This document shows, piece by piece, positions 41,775 to 50,186 of a DNA stretch of 64,000 nucleotides; the stretch's first letter is position 1, and each line of letters starts with the position of its first letter. The DNA is taken from NCBI RefSeq assembly GCF_001955655.1, contig NZ_MSPW01000004.1, forward strand, positions 1 through 64,000. The letters run 5' to 3'. Origin of the DNA: Viridibacillus arenosi (GTDB lineage: Bacteria; Bacillota; Bacilli; Bacillales_A; Planococcaceae). The translations under genes were made by a program, and so were the position numbers. The notes beneath the pieces were generated by a model. That model ran no database searches. It saw nothing but the letters and a program-made list of their open reading frames with translations, and had not been told where the DNA came from.

Positions 41775-42432
41775 CGATTTTGTAACCAATGCCTTTTACG
41801 GTTTTAATATAAGGTATATCTAATTTTTTTCGTATGTTTTTAATATGTGTATCGATAATACGTGTTTCACTACAATATTCGTAGCCCCAAGCCTTTTCTA
41901 TAATTCGCTCTCTTGTAAGTACTTTTTTTTCATTTTGAAGTAGTAGTTGCAGAATTTCGAATTCTTTTGTAGTTAATAGTATTTCAATCTCATTAACATA
42001 TACTTTATATGCTTCACAATCAACATGGACTTCTTTAAATACTAAATGATTATCCGTACTTTGATCATAACTTCTTCTCAGTACTGCTTCGACTCGTCTA
42101 ATCAGAACATGGAAAGAAAAAGGCTTAGTAATATAATCATCGATTCCAATATCAAAGCCTTTCATTTGATGTTGTTCTTCTTCTAATGCGGTTAGCATAA
42201 TAATTGGTACATTAGACTGTTTTCGTATCATTTGTGCCATTTCAAATCCCCTAAGGTTTGGCATCATCACATCCAAAAGAATTAAATCATAGGAATGCTT
42301 ATTAAATTGTCTCATTCCTTCTAATCCATCTGATGCGGTTTCAACAATATAGTTTTGTGTCATTAAAAATTGTTTTATTAACTCTTGAATTTCTTTGTCA
42401 TCCTCTACTACAAGAACTTGATAGTTTCTCAC
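41767..42432 (-). CDS. OmpR-family response regulator
   Basis: 221-aa regulator. Receiver domain with VVEDDKE, LILLDVMMPNLRG and DDYITKPFSFH; the winged-helix C-terminal domain ends TRIIDTHIKNIRKKLDIPYIKTVKGIGYK. GTG start with AAGAGGTGATACA upstream. Forms an operon with the overlapping kinase. Its target could be the ABC exporter 2.5 kb away, but no direct evidence is visible. Confidence 0.92.
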   Translation of the reverse strand: MRNYQVLVVEDDKEIQELIKQFLMTQNYIVETASDGLEGMRQFNKHSYDLILLDVMMPNLRGFEMAQMIRKQSNVPIIMLTALEEEQHQMKGFDIGIDDYITKPFSFHVLIRRVEAVLRRSYDQSTDNHLVFKEVHVDCEAYKVYVNEIEILLTTKEFEILQLLLQNEKKVLTRERIIEKAWGYEYCSETRIIDTHIKNIRKKLDIPYIKTVKGIGYKIDE

Positions 42433-42558
42433 TGTATCACCTCTTAAAGCATTATAACCGTGTTATCTGGAGTTTATGTGAAGAAACATTGGTATGATAC
42501 TTAGAAACAATATAGAAAATTAATAGGGAAACTTTGTTTATTTCTATACTAACTCTCC

Positions 42559-42602
42559 AAAACCCGTATACGAATGTATGGAAATCTTCGTATACGGGTT
42601 TT
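42559..42602. terminator. Perfect 16-bp hairpin
   Basis: AAAACCCGTATACGAA and its exact reverse complement with a 12-nt loop, 40 nt downstream of the minus-strand NTF2-like gene. The U run is short (four). Confidence 0.8.
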
Positions 42603-42641
42603 ATTTATGTTTCTTAGAAAGTATCTTATTGATCATTACTT

Positions 42642-42992
42642 TTAAGAGCTTAAATGCTCATGAACTAGAAGCCATCTATCCGCTTCTTTCACAAAAATAT
42701 TAGTGGCTCTTCCTTTGCCACATATATACTCATCATTAATATATCCCTCATAGAAATATGTATAAATACAAGTTGCAGAGCTTTCTTTTTGGTCTAACCA
42801 TTCAACATCATGTGCTTCGTAATTTTCATTCTTTACTATTGACCAAGCATTTTCAAAGTATTGTTGGATTTCTTCGTGACATGTGCAGGTCTGATCCGAG
42901 AAAAAATATACAGCTTTAGGATGCAACAATTTTTTTACTTGCTTAAAATCATGCGTATTTGTAGCTTTAATATAACTATCTAATATCTGCAT
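42642..42992 (-). CDS. NTF2-like (SnoaL/DUF4440) family protein
   Basis: 116-aa cone-shaped NTF2-like protein. It has the helix ILDSYIKATNTHDFKQVKKLLHPKAVYFF, the curved sheet ATCIYTYFYEGYI, and the C-terminal DRWLLVHEHLS strand typical of DUF4440 proteins. AGGAGGG lies 5-6 nt before the ATG. The ligand or reaction is unknown. Two Cys (TCTC) near residues 35-38 are unusual but have no assigned role. Confidence 0.75.
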   Translation of the reverse strand: MQILDSYIKATNTHDFKQVKKLLHPKAVYFFSDQTCTCHEEIQQYFENAWSIVKNENYEAHDVEWLDQKESSATCIYTYFYEGYINDEYICGKGRATNIFVKEADRWLLVHEHLSS

Positions 42993-43189
42993 GGAATCCC
43001 TCCTATAGATTGTTAAAAATAGTATACTAATCCCTAAATCCCCTGTCTAATTTACGCAAAAAACTTCCATAAAGCATTCTATTATTTCCAACAAAACAAA
43101 CAATGCTAAACTATAAAGAAGACGATGAAAAAATATATAAACCATTTCATAAATCACCAATTATAAGAATAATAAAGGAGCATCACCAA

Positions 43190-43807
43190 ATGAAAATCAC
43201 AATCTTCGGTGCAACCGGACGCGTAGGAAATGAAGTATTACAACGTGCCTTAGCTGAAGGGCATGAAGTTAAGGTACTCGTACGTTCGCTAGAAAAATTG
43301 CCAGCACATCCAAATCTCCAAAAGTTTAAAGGAGATGTTAAAAATTTTGAACATACGGTCCAAGCTATGGAGCAGGCAGACGCAGTAATAAGTGCAATTG
43401 GTACGGACAAAACGACAACATTATCAGAAGGCGTCCCAAATATTATTAGGGCGATGGAGCAACTAAATGTAAAAAGAATCGTCACAATCGGTACAGCCGG
43501 CATTTTAGATAGCCGCGCTGAAAGAGGAAAACTACGCTTCCAATCATCTGAATCCAAACGAAAGCTTACTTTTGCGGCAGAGGAACATGCAAAAGCATTC
43601 CGTGCATTAGAAGCATCGGATTTAGATTGGACAATTGCTTGTCCAACTTATTTACCAGATGGCTCAGCTATTGGTGTATATCGTACAGAAAGAAATATGC
43701 TACCACTAAACGGAGAGAAAATTACAGTAGGTGACACTGCTCACTTCGTTTATCAGGAATTATTTCAAAATGAATTTAAACACTTACGTGTCGGTTTGGC
43801 ATACTAA
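43190..43807 (+). CDS. NAD(P)-binding NmrA/SDR-like oxidoreductase
   Basis: 205-aa atypical short-chain dehydrogenase. The N-terminal dinucleotide motif is MKITIFGATGRVGNEVLQRAL (GxxGxxG); VISAIGTDKTTT and the VKRIVTIGTAGIL strand follow. A classical YxxxK site is not evident, which fits NmrA-like or flavin-reductase-like members. AAAGGAG lies 8-9 nt before the ATG at 43190; the longer frame from 43103 lacks a ribosome binding site. The substrate is unknown. Confidence 0.85.
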   Translation: MKITIFGATGRVGNEVLQRALAEGHEVKVLVRSLEKLPAHPNLQKFKGDVKNFEHTVQAMEQADAVISAIGTDKTTTLSEGVPNIIRAMEQLNVKRIVTIGTAGILDSRAERGKLRFQSSESKRKLTFAAEEHAKAFRALEASDLDWTIACPTYLPDGSAIGVYRTERNMLPLNGEKITVGDTAHFVYQELFQNEFKHLRVGLAY

Positions 43808-43847
43808 TTTGGAAAAGTAGTTTCACAAAGAGGAATGGTGAAATCAT

Positions 43848-44522
43848 ATGGGAATGCGTAATAAAGCAATTTTTGCGGCTGTATCATTAGGTTTAGCATT
43901 TGCAGGTTATGTGACAGTTAAGAAAGTAGGGGTACAGATGTCATTATTTGAAGCTGTTGAGAAGCAAGATAGTAATGCTGTAAAAAAAGCGCTGAAATCT
44001 GAACAAGATATTAATACACAAGATGGCAAAGGACGCACAGCGCTTATGATTGCGACATATAATAACGACGTGAAATCGGCGAAAGTGTTAACTGAAGCAG
44101 GAGCCGATGTAAATATTCAAGATGATATGCAAAATTCTCCATTTTTATATGCAGGAGCAGAAGGTTATTTGGACATTGTAAAGCTAACTTCAAAAGCCGG
44201 TGCAGATCCTAAAATTACAAATCGCTATGGTGGTATTGCTTTAATTCCAGCTTCTGAGCACGGGTATGTTGATGTTGTAAAATTTTTATTAACTGAAACA
44301 AATAGTGATGTGAATCATATTAATAACTTAGGGTGGACGGCATTATTAGAAGCAATCATCTTAGGCGATGGTGGTAAAAAACAACAAGAAACTGTGCGTA
44401 TTTTGTTAGAGCATGGAGCTAATCCAAATCTTGCGGATAGAGATGGTGTTACTCCACTTGAGCATGCAGAAAAACTTGGTTACAAAGAGATTGAAAAACT
44501 GTTAAGAAAAGCTCGATATTAA
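43848..44522 (+). CDS. Membrane-anchored ankyrin-repeat protein
   Basis: 224-aa protein with an N-terminal hydrophobic segment (about residues 7-24) and four to five ankyrin repeats, visible as DGKGRTALMIATYNNDVKSAKVL, DDMQNSPFLYAGAEGYLDIVKL, NRYGGIALIPASEHGYVDVVKFL, NNLGWTALLEAI and DRDGVTPLEHAEKLGYKEIEKLL. Such repeats mediate protein contacts. The segment could anchor it or act as a signal peptide. GAGGAATGGTGA lies upstream of the ATG. Confidence 0.85.
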   Translation: MGMRNKAIFAAVSLGLAFAGYVTVKKVGVQMSLFEAVEKQDSNAVKKALKSEQDINTQDGKGRTALMIATYNNDVKSAKVLTEAGADVNIQDDMQNSPFLYAGAEGYLDIVKLTSKAGADPKITNRYGGIALIPASEHGYVDVVKFLLTETNSDVNHINNLGWTALLEAIILGDGGKKQQETVRILLEHGANPNLADRDGVTPLEHAEKLGYKEIEKLLRKARY

Positions 44523-44598
44523 TTCCAATTTTGCTTGTATCAGTGTTCCGATTAATTATCCGATAGCGGCAATAAGCAAACTCACTATAAAACAGTAA

Positions 44599-44907
44599 AT
44601 TAAGGGTAAAGTTTATAAAACGCATAGTACCCTGTACAATATAGATCTTTCAGAGAAAGTTAAGCCAACTGTGATTAGCTGGTCAGATCAGCATACATTA
44701 AATTTTAAAAAACCTGATTCATATGAATTCGAAGGTAATATTTTTACAGATGAAATTGGTCTTTTCCCATTTGCCCAAAGTGGATTTGACACAATTGACG
44801 GAAATATCGGTGCTGATGGCTCTACTTATGTCATTCTGAAAGTTCCGAAACATATCAATGTATTAGATGAAAACGGGTCGAGAATGTATCCACCAGTTGA
44901 ATATTGA
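44599..44907 (+). pseudogene. 5'-truncated gene fragment, unknown family
   Basis: An open frame without a supported start begins after a stop at 44596. It reads GKVYKTHSTLYNIDLSEKVK, then SWSDQHTLNFKKPDSYEFEG and ends GSRMYPPVEY. It looks like the C-terminal part of an exported protein. A GTG at 44671 would give 78 aa but lacks a ribosome binding site. Interpreted as the remnant of a gene whose signal-peptide half is lost; a truly short gene is possible. Confidence 0.45.
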
Positions 44908-44987
44908 TACCCAATGAATATAGTTGATAGTATTATGTTAAGGATTGTAATGAGGAAAAAAGAGATTAAAGAAACGAGCGATGACCA

Positions 44988-45803
44988 TTGAAGAAGATTT
45001 TACGTATTATTATCGGATTAATACTGGTTGTGATTTTTTGTATAGTAAATAACAAATGGTTAGTCACAACGACGTATAAAATAGAGTCTAAGAAATTACC
45101 AAAATCTTTCGATGGTATGCGCATCGTTCAAGTTTCTGATTTACACGATGCTACATTTGGCAATAAGCAGGATCGACTTATTAAAAAGGTTCTAGATGCA
45201 AAGCCGGATGCCATTTTCTTGACAGGCGATGTTATTGATCGCAACCGCTATGATTTGGAGGAGAGCATGCAGGCTGTCGCTGGTTTTGTGAAAATTGCGC
45301 CGGTTTATTATGTTACAGGTAATCATGAAATAGCTGTAAATAAAGTTTCCGAAATTAAAGGTGCTCTTACTGAACTGGGCGTCAATGTATTATCAAACAG
45401 TACCTTGCCATTTGAAAAAGATGGAGAAGTAATTCAAATTGTAGGTATTGAAGATCCGCTTGCTGGAACAGATACACAAGCAATGCTAGATACTGCACTT
45501 CTCCATCAATCAGAGGCTAATTTTAAGCTTTTACTAGCTCATCGTCCTGAATACATGACAGTATATGCTGAAAATAATATTGATATAACATTTTCTGGTC
45601 ATGCACATGGCGGACAATTCCGTTTGCCAGGTGTCGGTGGTCTCATCGCACCAGGGCAAGGATTCTTTCCGAAATATACAGCTGGTACATTCGAGGTCGA
45701 TCATATGACTCAAGTAATTAGTCGGGGGCTTGGTAATAGTCTAATGCCTGTTCGCTTACTCAATTTACCTGAAATTGTCGTGGTGGAATTACATTCTATA
45801 TAA
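44988..45803 (+). CDS. Membrane-anchored metallophosphoesterase (YkuE-like)
   Basis: 271-aa calcineurin-type phosphoesterase with an N-terminal membrane anchor (residues 3-24). All metal-site motifs are present: VQVSDLHDATFG (D-x-H), LTGDVIDRN (GD), VTGNHEIA (GNHE), LLLAHRPEYM (H) and FSGHAHGGQFRLP (GHxHGGQ). Related proteins act on lipids or envelope substrates. The start appears to be TTG at 44988: an in-frame stop at 44982 precedes it and the next ATG is after the anchor. Its ribosome binding site is weak. Confidence 0.88.
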   Translation: MKKILRIIIGLILVVIFCIVNNKWLVTTTYKIESKKLPKSFDGMRIVQVSDLHDATFGNKQDRLIKKVLDAKPDAIFLTGDVIDRNRYDLEESMQAVAGFVKIAPVYYVTGNHEIAVNKVSEIKGALTELGVNVLSNSTLPFEKDGEVIQIVGIEDPLAGTDTQAMLDTALLHQSEANFKLLLAHRPEYMTVYAENNIDITFSGHAHGGQFRLPGVGGLIAPGQGFFPKYTAGTFEVDHMTQVISRGLGNSLMPVRLLNLPEIVVVELHSI

Positions 45804-45810
45804 TAATAAA

Positions 45811-45855
45811 AAATTTCGCTAGGTCCTGATAAGCATTTCAGTACTTAGCGATTTT
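45811..45855. terminator. Bidirectional terminator
   Basis: CGCTAGGTCCTG / CAGTACTTAGCG stem with two mismatches, flanked by A and T tracts, between convergent phosphoesterase and monooxygenase genes. Confidence 0.75.
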
Positions 45856-45856
45856 A

Positions 45857-46999
45857 TTATTTAAACTTCACATCAAATAGGAATTTTAATCTCCACAGTA
45901 AAGCCTTTGACGGTATAAGTGGAAAGGCGATATCTCGTGCCTTAGCTAAAATCGGGGAACCAAGTTGAGCGCTCCAACCAATTTGGCGCGAAAGTGAGAT
46001 TACTTTTGCTGTACGAGCTACGCGTTCGCTTTCATAGTGTTGGAGAGCGTCTTGAAAATTAGCGTATTCAGCAAGAGCCGTCGTTAAAACAAGTGCATCT
46101 TCAATCGATTGCCCAGCCCCTTGGCCCATATTTGGCGTTGTAGCATGTGCAGCATCTCCTAACAAAACGATACGTCCATATGCGAACTTCATTAGAGGAC
46201 GGATATCTTTTATATCATGGTGTAAAATAGCATCTGGTTTTGTATCCAGTATAAGGTCAGCAACGTGAGCAGGGAATTTTTCAAACAAACGAGCGATTTC
46301 TTTTCGACCTAGGGTGTGATAAAAAGCATCATTTTCGTGTGCATTGACGCAGGCAAACCAGTAAACTTGTCCGTTTTTCAAGGGGGCATAGCCAAATCGT
46401 CCAGAAGTTGCCCATATTTCACAGGATGTATGTTCATCAACACGCCCCTTGTTTTCAGCTACACCACGCCAGCACATATAACCGGCATAACGCGGAGCAG
46501 AGTCAGGTACAAGTTTTTGCCGAATAGGTGAGTGAATCCCATCTGCCGCAATGAGCAAATCAGCTGTCACATATGTCCCATCTTCAAAAAAAGCTGTTAC
46601 TTGCGTATCCTCAGATACAACATCTACACATTTCTTACTATATTTCACCGTTCCTTCAGCTAAAGCTTCTAATAAAGTACTATGTAGATCAGACCGTTGA
46701 ATCGTAATGTTTTCCTGTCCGTAAAGTCGTTTAATAGCACCAAAATCGATTGTGTTCAATATTTTTCCAGTGCTGTTTTGAAACACTTGCGTTGTCAAAG
46801 TCGTTCCATTTGTATAGACCTTTTCTCCAACGCCCATTTTCATGAGTGCCTGCATGGCATTTGAACCAATGCCAATACCGGTGCCAACGGGTTGGAAAGT
46901 AGGAGCGGCTTCGAAAACTTCAACATGTATTTGTCTTTTTTGAAGGGCAACTGCAGCACATAAACCTCCGATGCCGCCACCAATGATTGCAATCTTCAA
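45857..46999 (-). CDS. FAD-dependent monooxygenase
   Basis: 380-aa class A flavoprotein monooxygenase. FAD-binding GGGIGG at residues 7-12, the NAD(P)H/FAD motif LIAADGIHSPIR, and the flavin-ribityl motif RIVLLGDAAHATTPNMGQGAGQSIED are all visible. Family members hydroxylate aromatic or purine-like substrates (salicylate, urate); the substrate here is unknown. The start is TTG at 46999 with AAAGG upstream. Monocistronic on the minus strand. Confidence 0.9.
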   Translation of the reverse strand: MKIAIIGGGIGGLCAAVALQKRQIHVEVFEAAPTFQPVGTGIGIGSNAMQALMKMGVGEKVYTNGTTLTTQVFQNSTGKILNTIDFGAIKRLYGQENITIQRSDLHSTLLEALAEGTVKYSKKCVDVVSEDTQVTAFFEDGTYVTADLLIAADGIHSPIRQKLVPDSAPRYAGYMCWRGVAENKGRVDEHTSCEIWATSGRFGYAPLKNGQVYWFACVNAHENDAFYHTLGRKEIARLFEKFPAHVADLILDTKPDAILHHDIKDIRPLMKFAYGRIVLLGDAAHATTPNMGQGAGQSIEDALVLTTALAEYANFQDALQHYESERVARTAKVISLSRQIGWSAQLGSPILAKARDIAFPLIPSKALLWRLKFLFDVKFK

Positions 47000-47180
47000 C
47001 TATAATCAAACCTTTCAGAAATGAATTATTTACTATAATTATAGGGTATAACAAAGACGGTTGTACCTATTATGCTTACGTTTCATAAATAGGACTAGTC
47101 GCATCTACATTAAATTGTTAAAATATTCATACAGATGCAGTCGGTATTTATATGTTCACATAACCGATAATTACTATTAA

Positions 47181-47202
47181 AAGGAGGGCGACATGTAAAG
47201 TG
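47181..47202 (+). promoter_or_regulatory. Start-stop element (ATG-TAA) before a GTG start
   Basis: AAGGAGG (47181-47187) is followed 5 nt later by ATG-TAA (47193-47198), a one-codon reading frame. The GTG start of the next gene begins one nt after that stop, 12 nt from the Shine-Dalgarno sequence. It may tune translation of the following gene. Confidence 0.5.
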
Positions 47203-48516
47203 AACAATTATTATGTACAAAATAGAGTGTCCCTACCTGACCAACACACGAATCAAGCCGATAAAAATAATATTTTAGAACCTTTTTTAGATGTGAAAAC
47301 GGTAAAACACTTGAAGAAAAAATATATTGCGGAAGTACAGGAGCGTTTACCGATGTATTTTTCAGCAGATAAGCGAATGAAAATGCAATCGCTTACAGAA
47401 GAGCAATTTCAACAACAAGGCTTGCCAAAAGAAATTTTCTGGAAGATGGTCGAATTTAATGTGAGTACAAAAGGTGGGATTTCTTTTGAACGACTTCCTG
47501 CTATTGGCGAGCATCTCGATTATTTAGCTTCCGAATATATCACATATAAAATGCGTATCGAACGTGATTTTGAAAGTGAAGACCAAGTAGCACAACTTGC
47601 TAAACTGGATGAAATTTTTGGTCGTGGGTTAAAAAGAATGTCGAATGCTTTTATTGATTCTGTCGGCGCTTTTTTTGAAAAAAATGAAGTAGTAGGAGAA
47701 TCAGCTTTAATGGAGCAATCGATTAAAGGGATTTATCAATACAAACTTGCTAAATACGGAAATTTTGTTGTAGCAAATAAGGATTACGCTTTTATTAAAG
47801 GTACATCGGATGAGTGGTTGGAAAGAGATTCATATTTTATGGGAGATATTCTACGCTTAGTGATAGCTAAAATAGATGAGAATCGTATTAAAATAAGAGA
47901 AAATCCGTATACAACATTGGAATTAAATGCAGTAGCGGCTTTTTACCAAGCAGTACAACGTAGATTAGCTAACCAAAAATCAACTTCCGTTAGCGAGGAG
48001 CAGCTAGGAGTAGAGCTTGGGTTTTTAGGTATGAAGTTAGAACTTCTGATTCAAAAAGATGGTATATCCCCTGAACTAGCTAGTAAAATGGAGACTGCGT
48101 ATTTATCATTTTTCAACTACAAAATAGAAGATATAAATCAACGTCAATTAGAGACTAAAAATAATCCTTATACTAGAAATCGAGAAGCATTTAGCGATTT
48201 AAATCGTGAAACGGTTGAGGATTGGGCAAAACGTTTGCGTAATAGCTTACAGGAAGAAAATCCTCAACAAGTATTTGAAGCAACAATCTTATTGGCCTAC
48301 AATATATTCCAAAAGAAAGTGCAACAAGTGAGTAAATTAGAACGCTACCAAGAGCAAAATGATTGGAATACGTTTTATGAGGAAGCTCCAACGAATAATT
48401 ATCAAGTTGAGCTACCAGATGTATTTTGCTATAACGCATTAATAGTCGATTGGAATAAATTTATAACTGAAACAATCGTCGATCAAAAGATGCTTTTCAT
48501 TAAAGATAGAATTTAA
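47200..48516 (+). CDS. Hypothetical helical cytoplasmic protein (438 aa)
   Basis: 438-aa soluble protein that I do not recognise. It has no signal peptide or membrane helix, is rich in Glu, Gln, Lys and Asn, and looks almost wholly alpha-helical. Conspicuous segments are LDVKTVKHLKKKYIAEVQERLPMYFS near the start, LERDSYFMGDILRLVIAKIDENRIKIRENPYTTLELNAVAAFYQAVQRRLA in the middle, and TIVDQKMLFIKDRI at the end. NPYT occurs twice (ENPYTTLE and NNPYTRNRE). GTG start, with an ATG-TAA element in front. It is monocistronic; neighbours give no functional hint. Confidence 0.7.
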   Translation: MNNYYVQNRVSLPDQHTNQADKNNILEPFLDVKTVKHLKKKYIAEVQERLPMYFSADKRMKMQSLTEEQFQQQGLPKEIFWKMVEFNVSTKGGISFERLPAIGEHLDYLASEYITYKMRIERDFESEDQVAQLAKLDEIFGRGLKRMSNAFIDSVGAFFEKNEVVGESALMEQSIKGIYQYKLAKYGNFVVANKDYAFIKGTSDEWLERDSYFMGDILRLVIAKIDENRIKIRENPYTTLELNAVAAFYQAVQRRLANQKSTSVSEEQLGVELGFLGMKLELLIQKDGISPELASKMETAYLSFFNYKIEDINQRQLETKNNPYTRNREAFSDLNRETVEDWAKRLRNSLQEENPQQVFEATILLAYNIFQKKVQQVSKLERYQEQNDWNTFYEEAPTNNYQVELPDVFCYNALIVDWNKFITETIVDQKMLFIKDRI

Positions 48517-48703
48517 AAATTGTCGTTTGTATTTGAAAATTTTTTATTTAAACAAGGTTTAAGAATTTGAACTAGAGGGTATATGTAAATTACCCATTTA
48601 AAAAATACTTATTGTAGTTAATATTTAAGTTCATTGATGATGTATTTTAAGTACAGCATTAAACTCCTTTATTGATCGTTAAGTTTTAAGTAAATAGTTA
48701 GTT
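48517..48703. other. Intergenic region before the symporter gene
   Basis: AT-rich, no ORF recognised; ends in a hairpin at 48704. Confidence 0.4.
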
Positions 48704-48756
48704 AAAATGCCCGTATGTGAAAATAGTCAATACTATATCACTGCGGGCATTTTCTA
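48704..48756 (+). terminator. Hairpin upstream of the symporter gene
   Basis: AAAATGCCCG / CGGGCATTTT stem with a 30-nt loop containing further pairing (TGTGA/TCACT-like), followed by TCTATAATTTTTTA. It lies 190 nt after the previous gene and 50 nt before the symporter ATG, so it could be a distal terminator or a leader attenuator. Confidence 0.55.
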
Positions 48757-48805
48757 TAATTTTTTATTTAGAAATTGGTATTCCATTAAACGAGGAGGGA
48801 AAAAG

Positions 48806-50083
48806 ATGAAGTTAGCTCGTAATATTATTATTGCACTCATATTAGGTGCGTTAGTTGGTATTGGGATGAATATGTGGGCGGAGGATATCTTTCCTAAGGT
48901 GGATCAATACTTCTTTAGCCCATTAGGTACCATTTTCTTGAGTCTTATTAAAATGCTTGTAGTGCCACTTGTGTTCTTCTCCATTATTTTAGGGACTGCG
49001 AATATTGGTGATCCAAAAAAGTTAGGACGTATAGGTATTAAAACGATGGTCTTTTTCCTATTGACTACGGCAATGGCTATTATTTTAGGGATTGGCTTAG
49101 CTTCGATAATTCAACCAGGGAACATCGGGCAGTTCGAAACAACAGGCTTAGAATATAAAGCAGACAAAGCCCCACCCATCTCAGAAACGTTCCTTTCTAT
49201 TATTCCAACAAACCCTATCCAAGCAATGGTAGAAGGAAATATGCTTCAGATTATTTTTTTCGCAGTCTTTGTGGGGATAGCTATTAGCTACCTTGGAAGC
49301 AAAGCAAACACTTTACTGAAAGTGATAAACCAGGGAAATGAAGTCATGATGATTTTAGTGAACATCGTGATGAAGTTTGCTCCATACGGTACATTTGGTT
49401 TACTTGCTTCTGCTATCGGTAAACAAGGGATAGGTGCCATCAAAGCGATGGGACTTTATATGGTTGTAGTCATGCTCGCACTTATTTTGCATATGTTCAT
49501 TGTTTATGGTACAGCTATATCATTATTATGTCGTAGAAATCCGGTGCAATTTTTCAAAGACTTCTTCCCAGCTATGACCGTGGCCTTCAGTACATCAAGT
49601 AGTAGTGCAACATTACCTGTATCAATGGAGATAGCTCAGAAGAAGATGGGTATTCCTAAGGCCATTAGTAGTTTTGTCCAACCATTAGGTGCAACAGTGA
49701 ATATGGATGGCACTGCCATAATGCAAGGAGTAGCAACGATTTTTATCGCTCAAGTATTCAACGTGGATTTAACTTTTGGTCAACTTGTTACAGTTGTTAT
49801 GATTGCTGTACTAGCAAGTGTTGGAACCGCAGCTGTACCTGGAGCGGGACTGATTATGCTGGCAATGGTTTTACAATCTGTTGGGCTTCCAGTTGAAGGA
49901 ATAGCTCTTATTATTGGAATTGATCGTTTACTCGATATGGCACGAACAGCGGTTAATACAACAGGTGATATCACTTGTGCAGCGTATATAACAGAAAGTG
50001 AAAAGCGCAAAGGTGAAACTTTTGAAGACAGCAATTCAAATGAAGAGGATTCATTTGAATTAGAGGGTCATAGCTCATATTAA
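48806..50083 (+). CDS. Dicarboxylate/amino acid:cation symporter (DAACS family)
   Basis: 425-aa glutamate/aspartate or C4-dicarboxylate symporter with eight helices and two re-entrant loops. Hallmarks are the serine-rich hairpin FSTSSSSATLPVSM, the NMDGTAIMQG motif (unwound TM7) and DRLLDMARTAVNTTGD in TM8, which binds the substrate amino and carboxyl groups. GAGGAGGG precedes the ATG at 48806; the longer frame from 48707 begins inside the upstream hairpin and has no ribosome binding site. The acidic C-tail is variable. The substrate may be glutamate by similarity to GltP/GltT. Confidence 0.92.
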   Translation: MKLARNIIIALILGALVGIGMNMWAEDIFPKVDQYFFSPLGTIFLSLIKMLVVPLVFFSIILGTANIGDPKKLGRIGIKTMVFFLLTTAMAIILGIGLASIIQPGNIGQFETTGLEYKADKAPPISETFLSIIPTNPIQAMVEGNMLQIIFFAVFVGIAISYLGSKANTLLKVINQGNEVMMILVNIVMKFAPYGTFGLLASAIGKQGIGAIKAMGLYMVVVMLALILHMFIVYGTAISLLCRRNPVQFFKDFFPAMTVAFSTSSSSATLPVSMEIAQKKMGIPKAISSFVQPLGATVNMDGTAIMQGVATIFIAQVFNVDLTFGQLVTVVMIAVLASVGTAAVPGAGLIMLAMVLQSVGLPVEGIALIIGIDRLLDMARTAVNTTGDITCAAYITESEKRKGETFEDSNSNEEDSFELEGHSSY

Positions 50084-50085
50084 AA

Positions 50086-50117
50086 TGAATGGTCATCCTA
50101 TGGGTGGCCATTTTATA
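50086..50117 (+). terminator. Rho-independent terminator
   Basis: AATGGTCATCC / GGGTGGCCATT stem with 3-nt loop and T4 tail, just after the symporter stop codon. Confidence 0.75.
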
Positions 50118-50186
50118 TTTACATTTATTGTTATGACGACTTCGTATAAAATGGAAGTAGGTTGATAAGATGGAAGAAGGGGTCTT

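Noticed and set aside
40317-42432. The two-component system as the missing partner of the BceAB-type transporter
   Set aside because: The kinase has a long extracellular domain and HAMP region, unlike the short intramembrane-sensing BceS kinases, and it lies 12 kb away.
43183-43557. 124-aa minus-strand ORF inside the NmrA-like gene
   Set aside because: Antisense shadow, Cys/Ser/Thr-rich and lacking a ribosome binding site.
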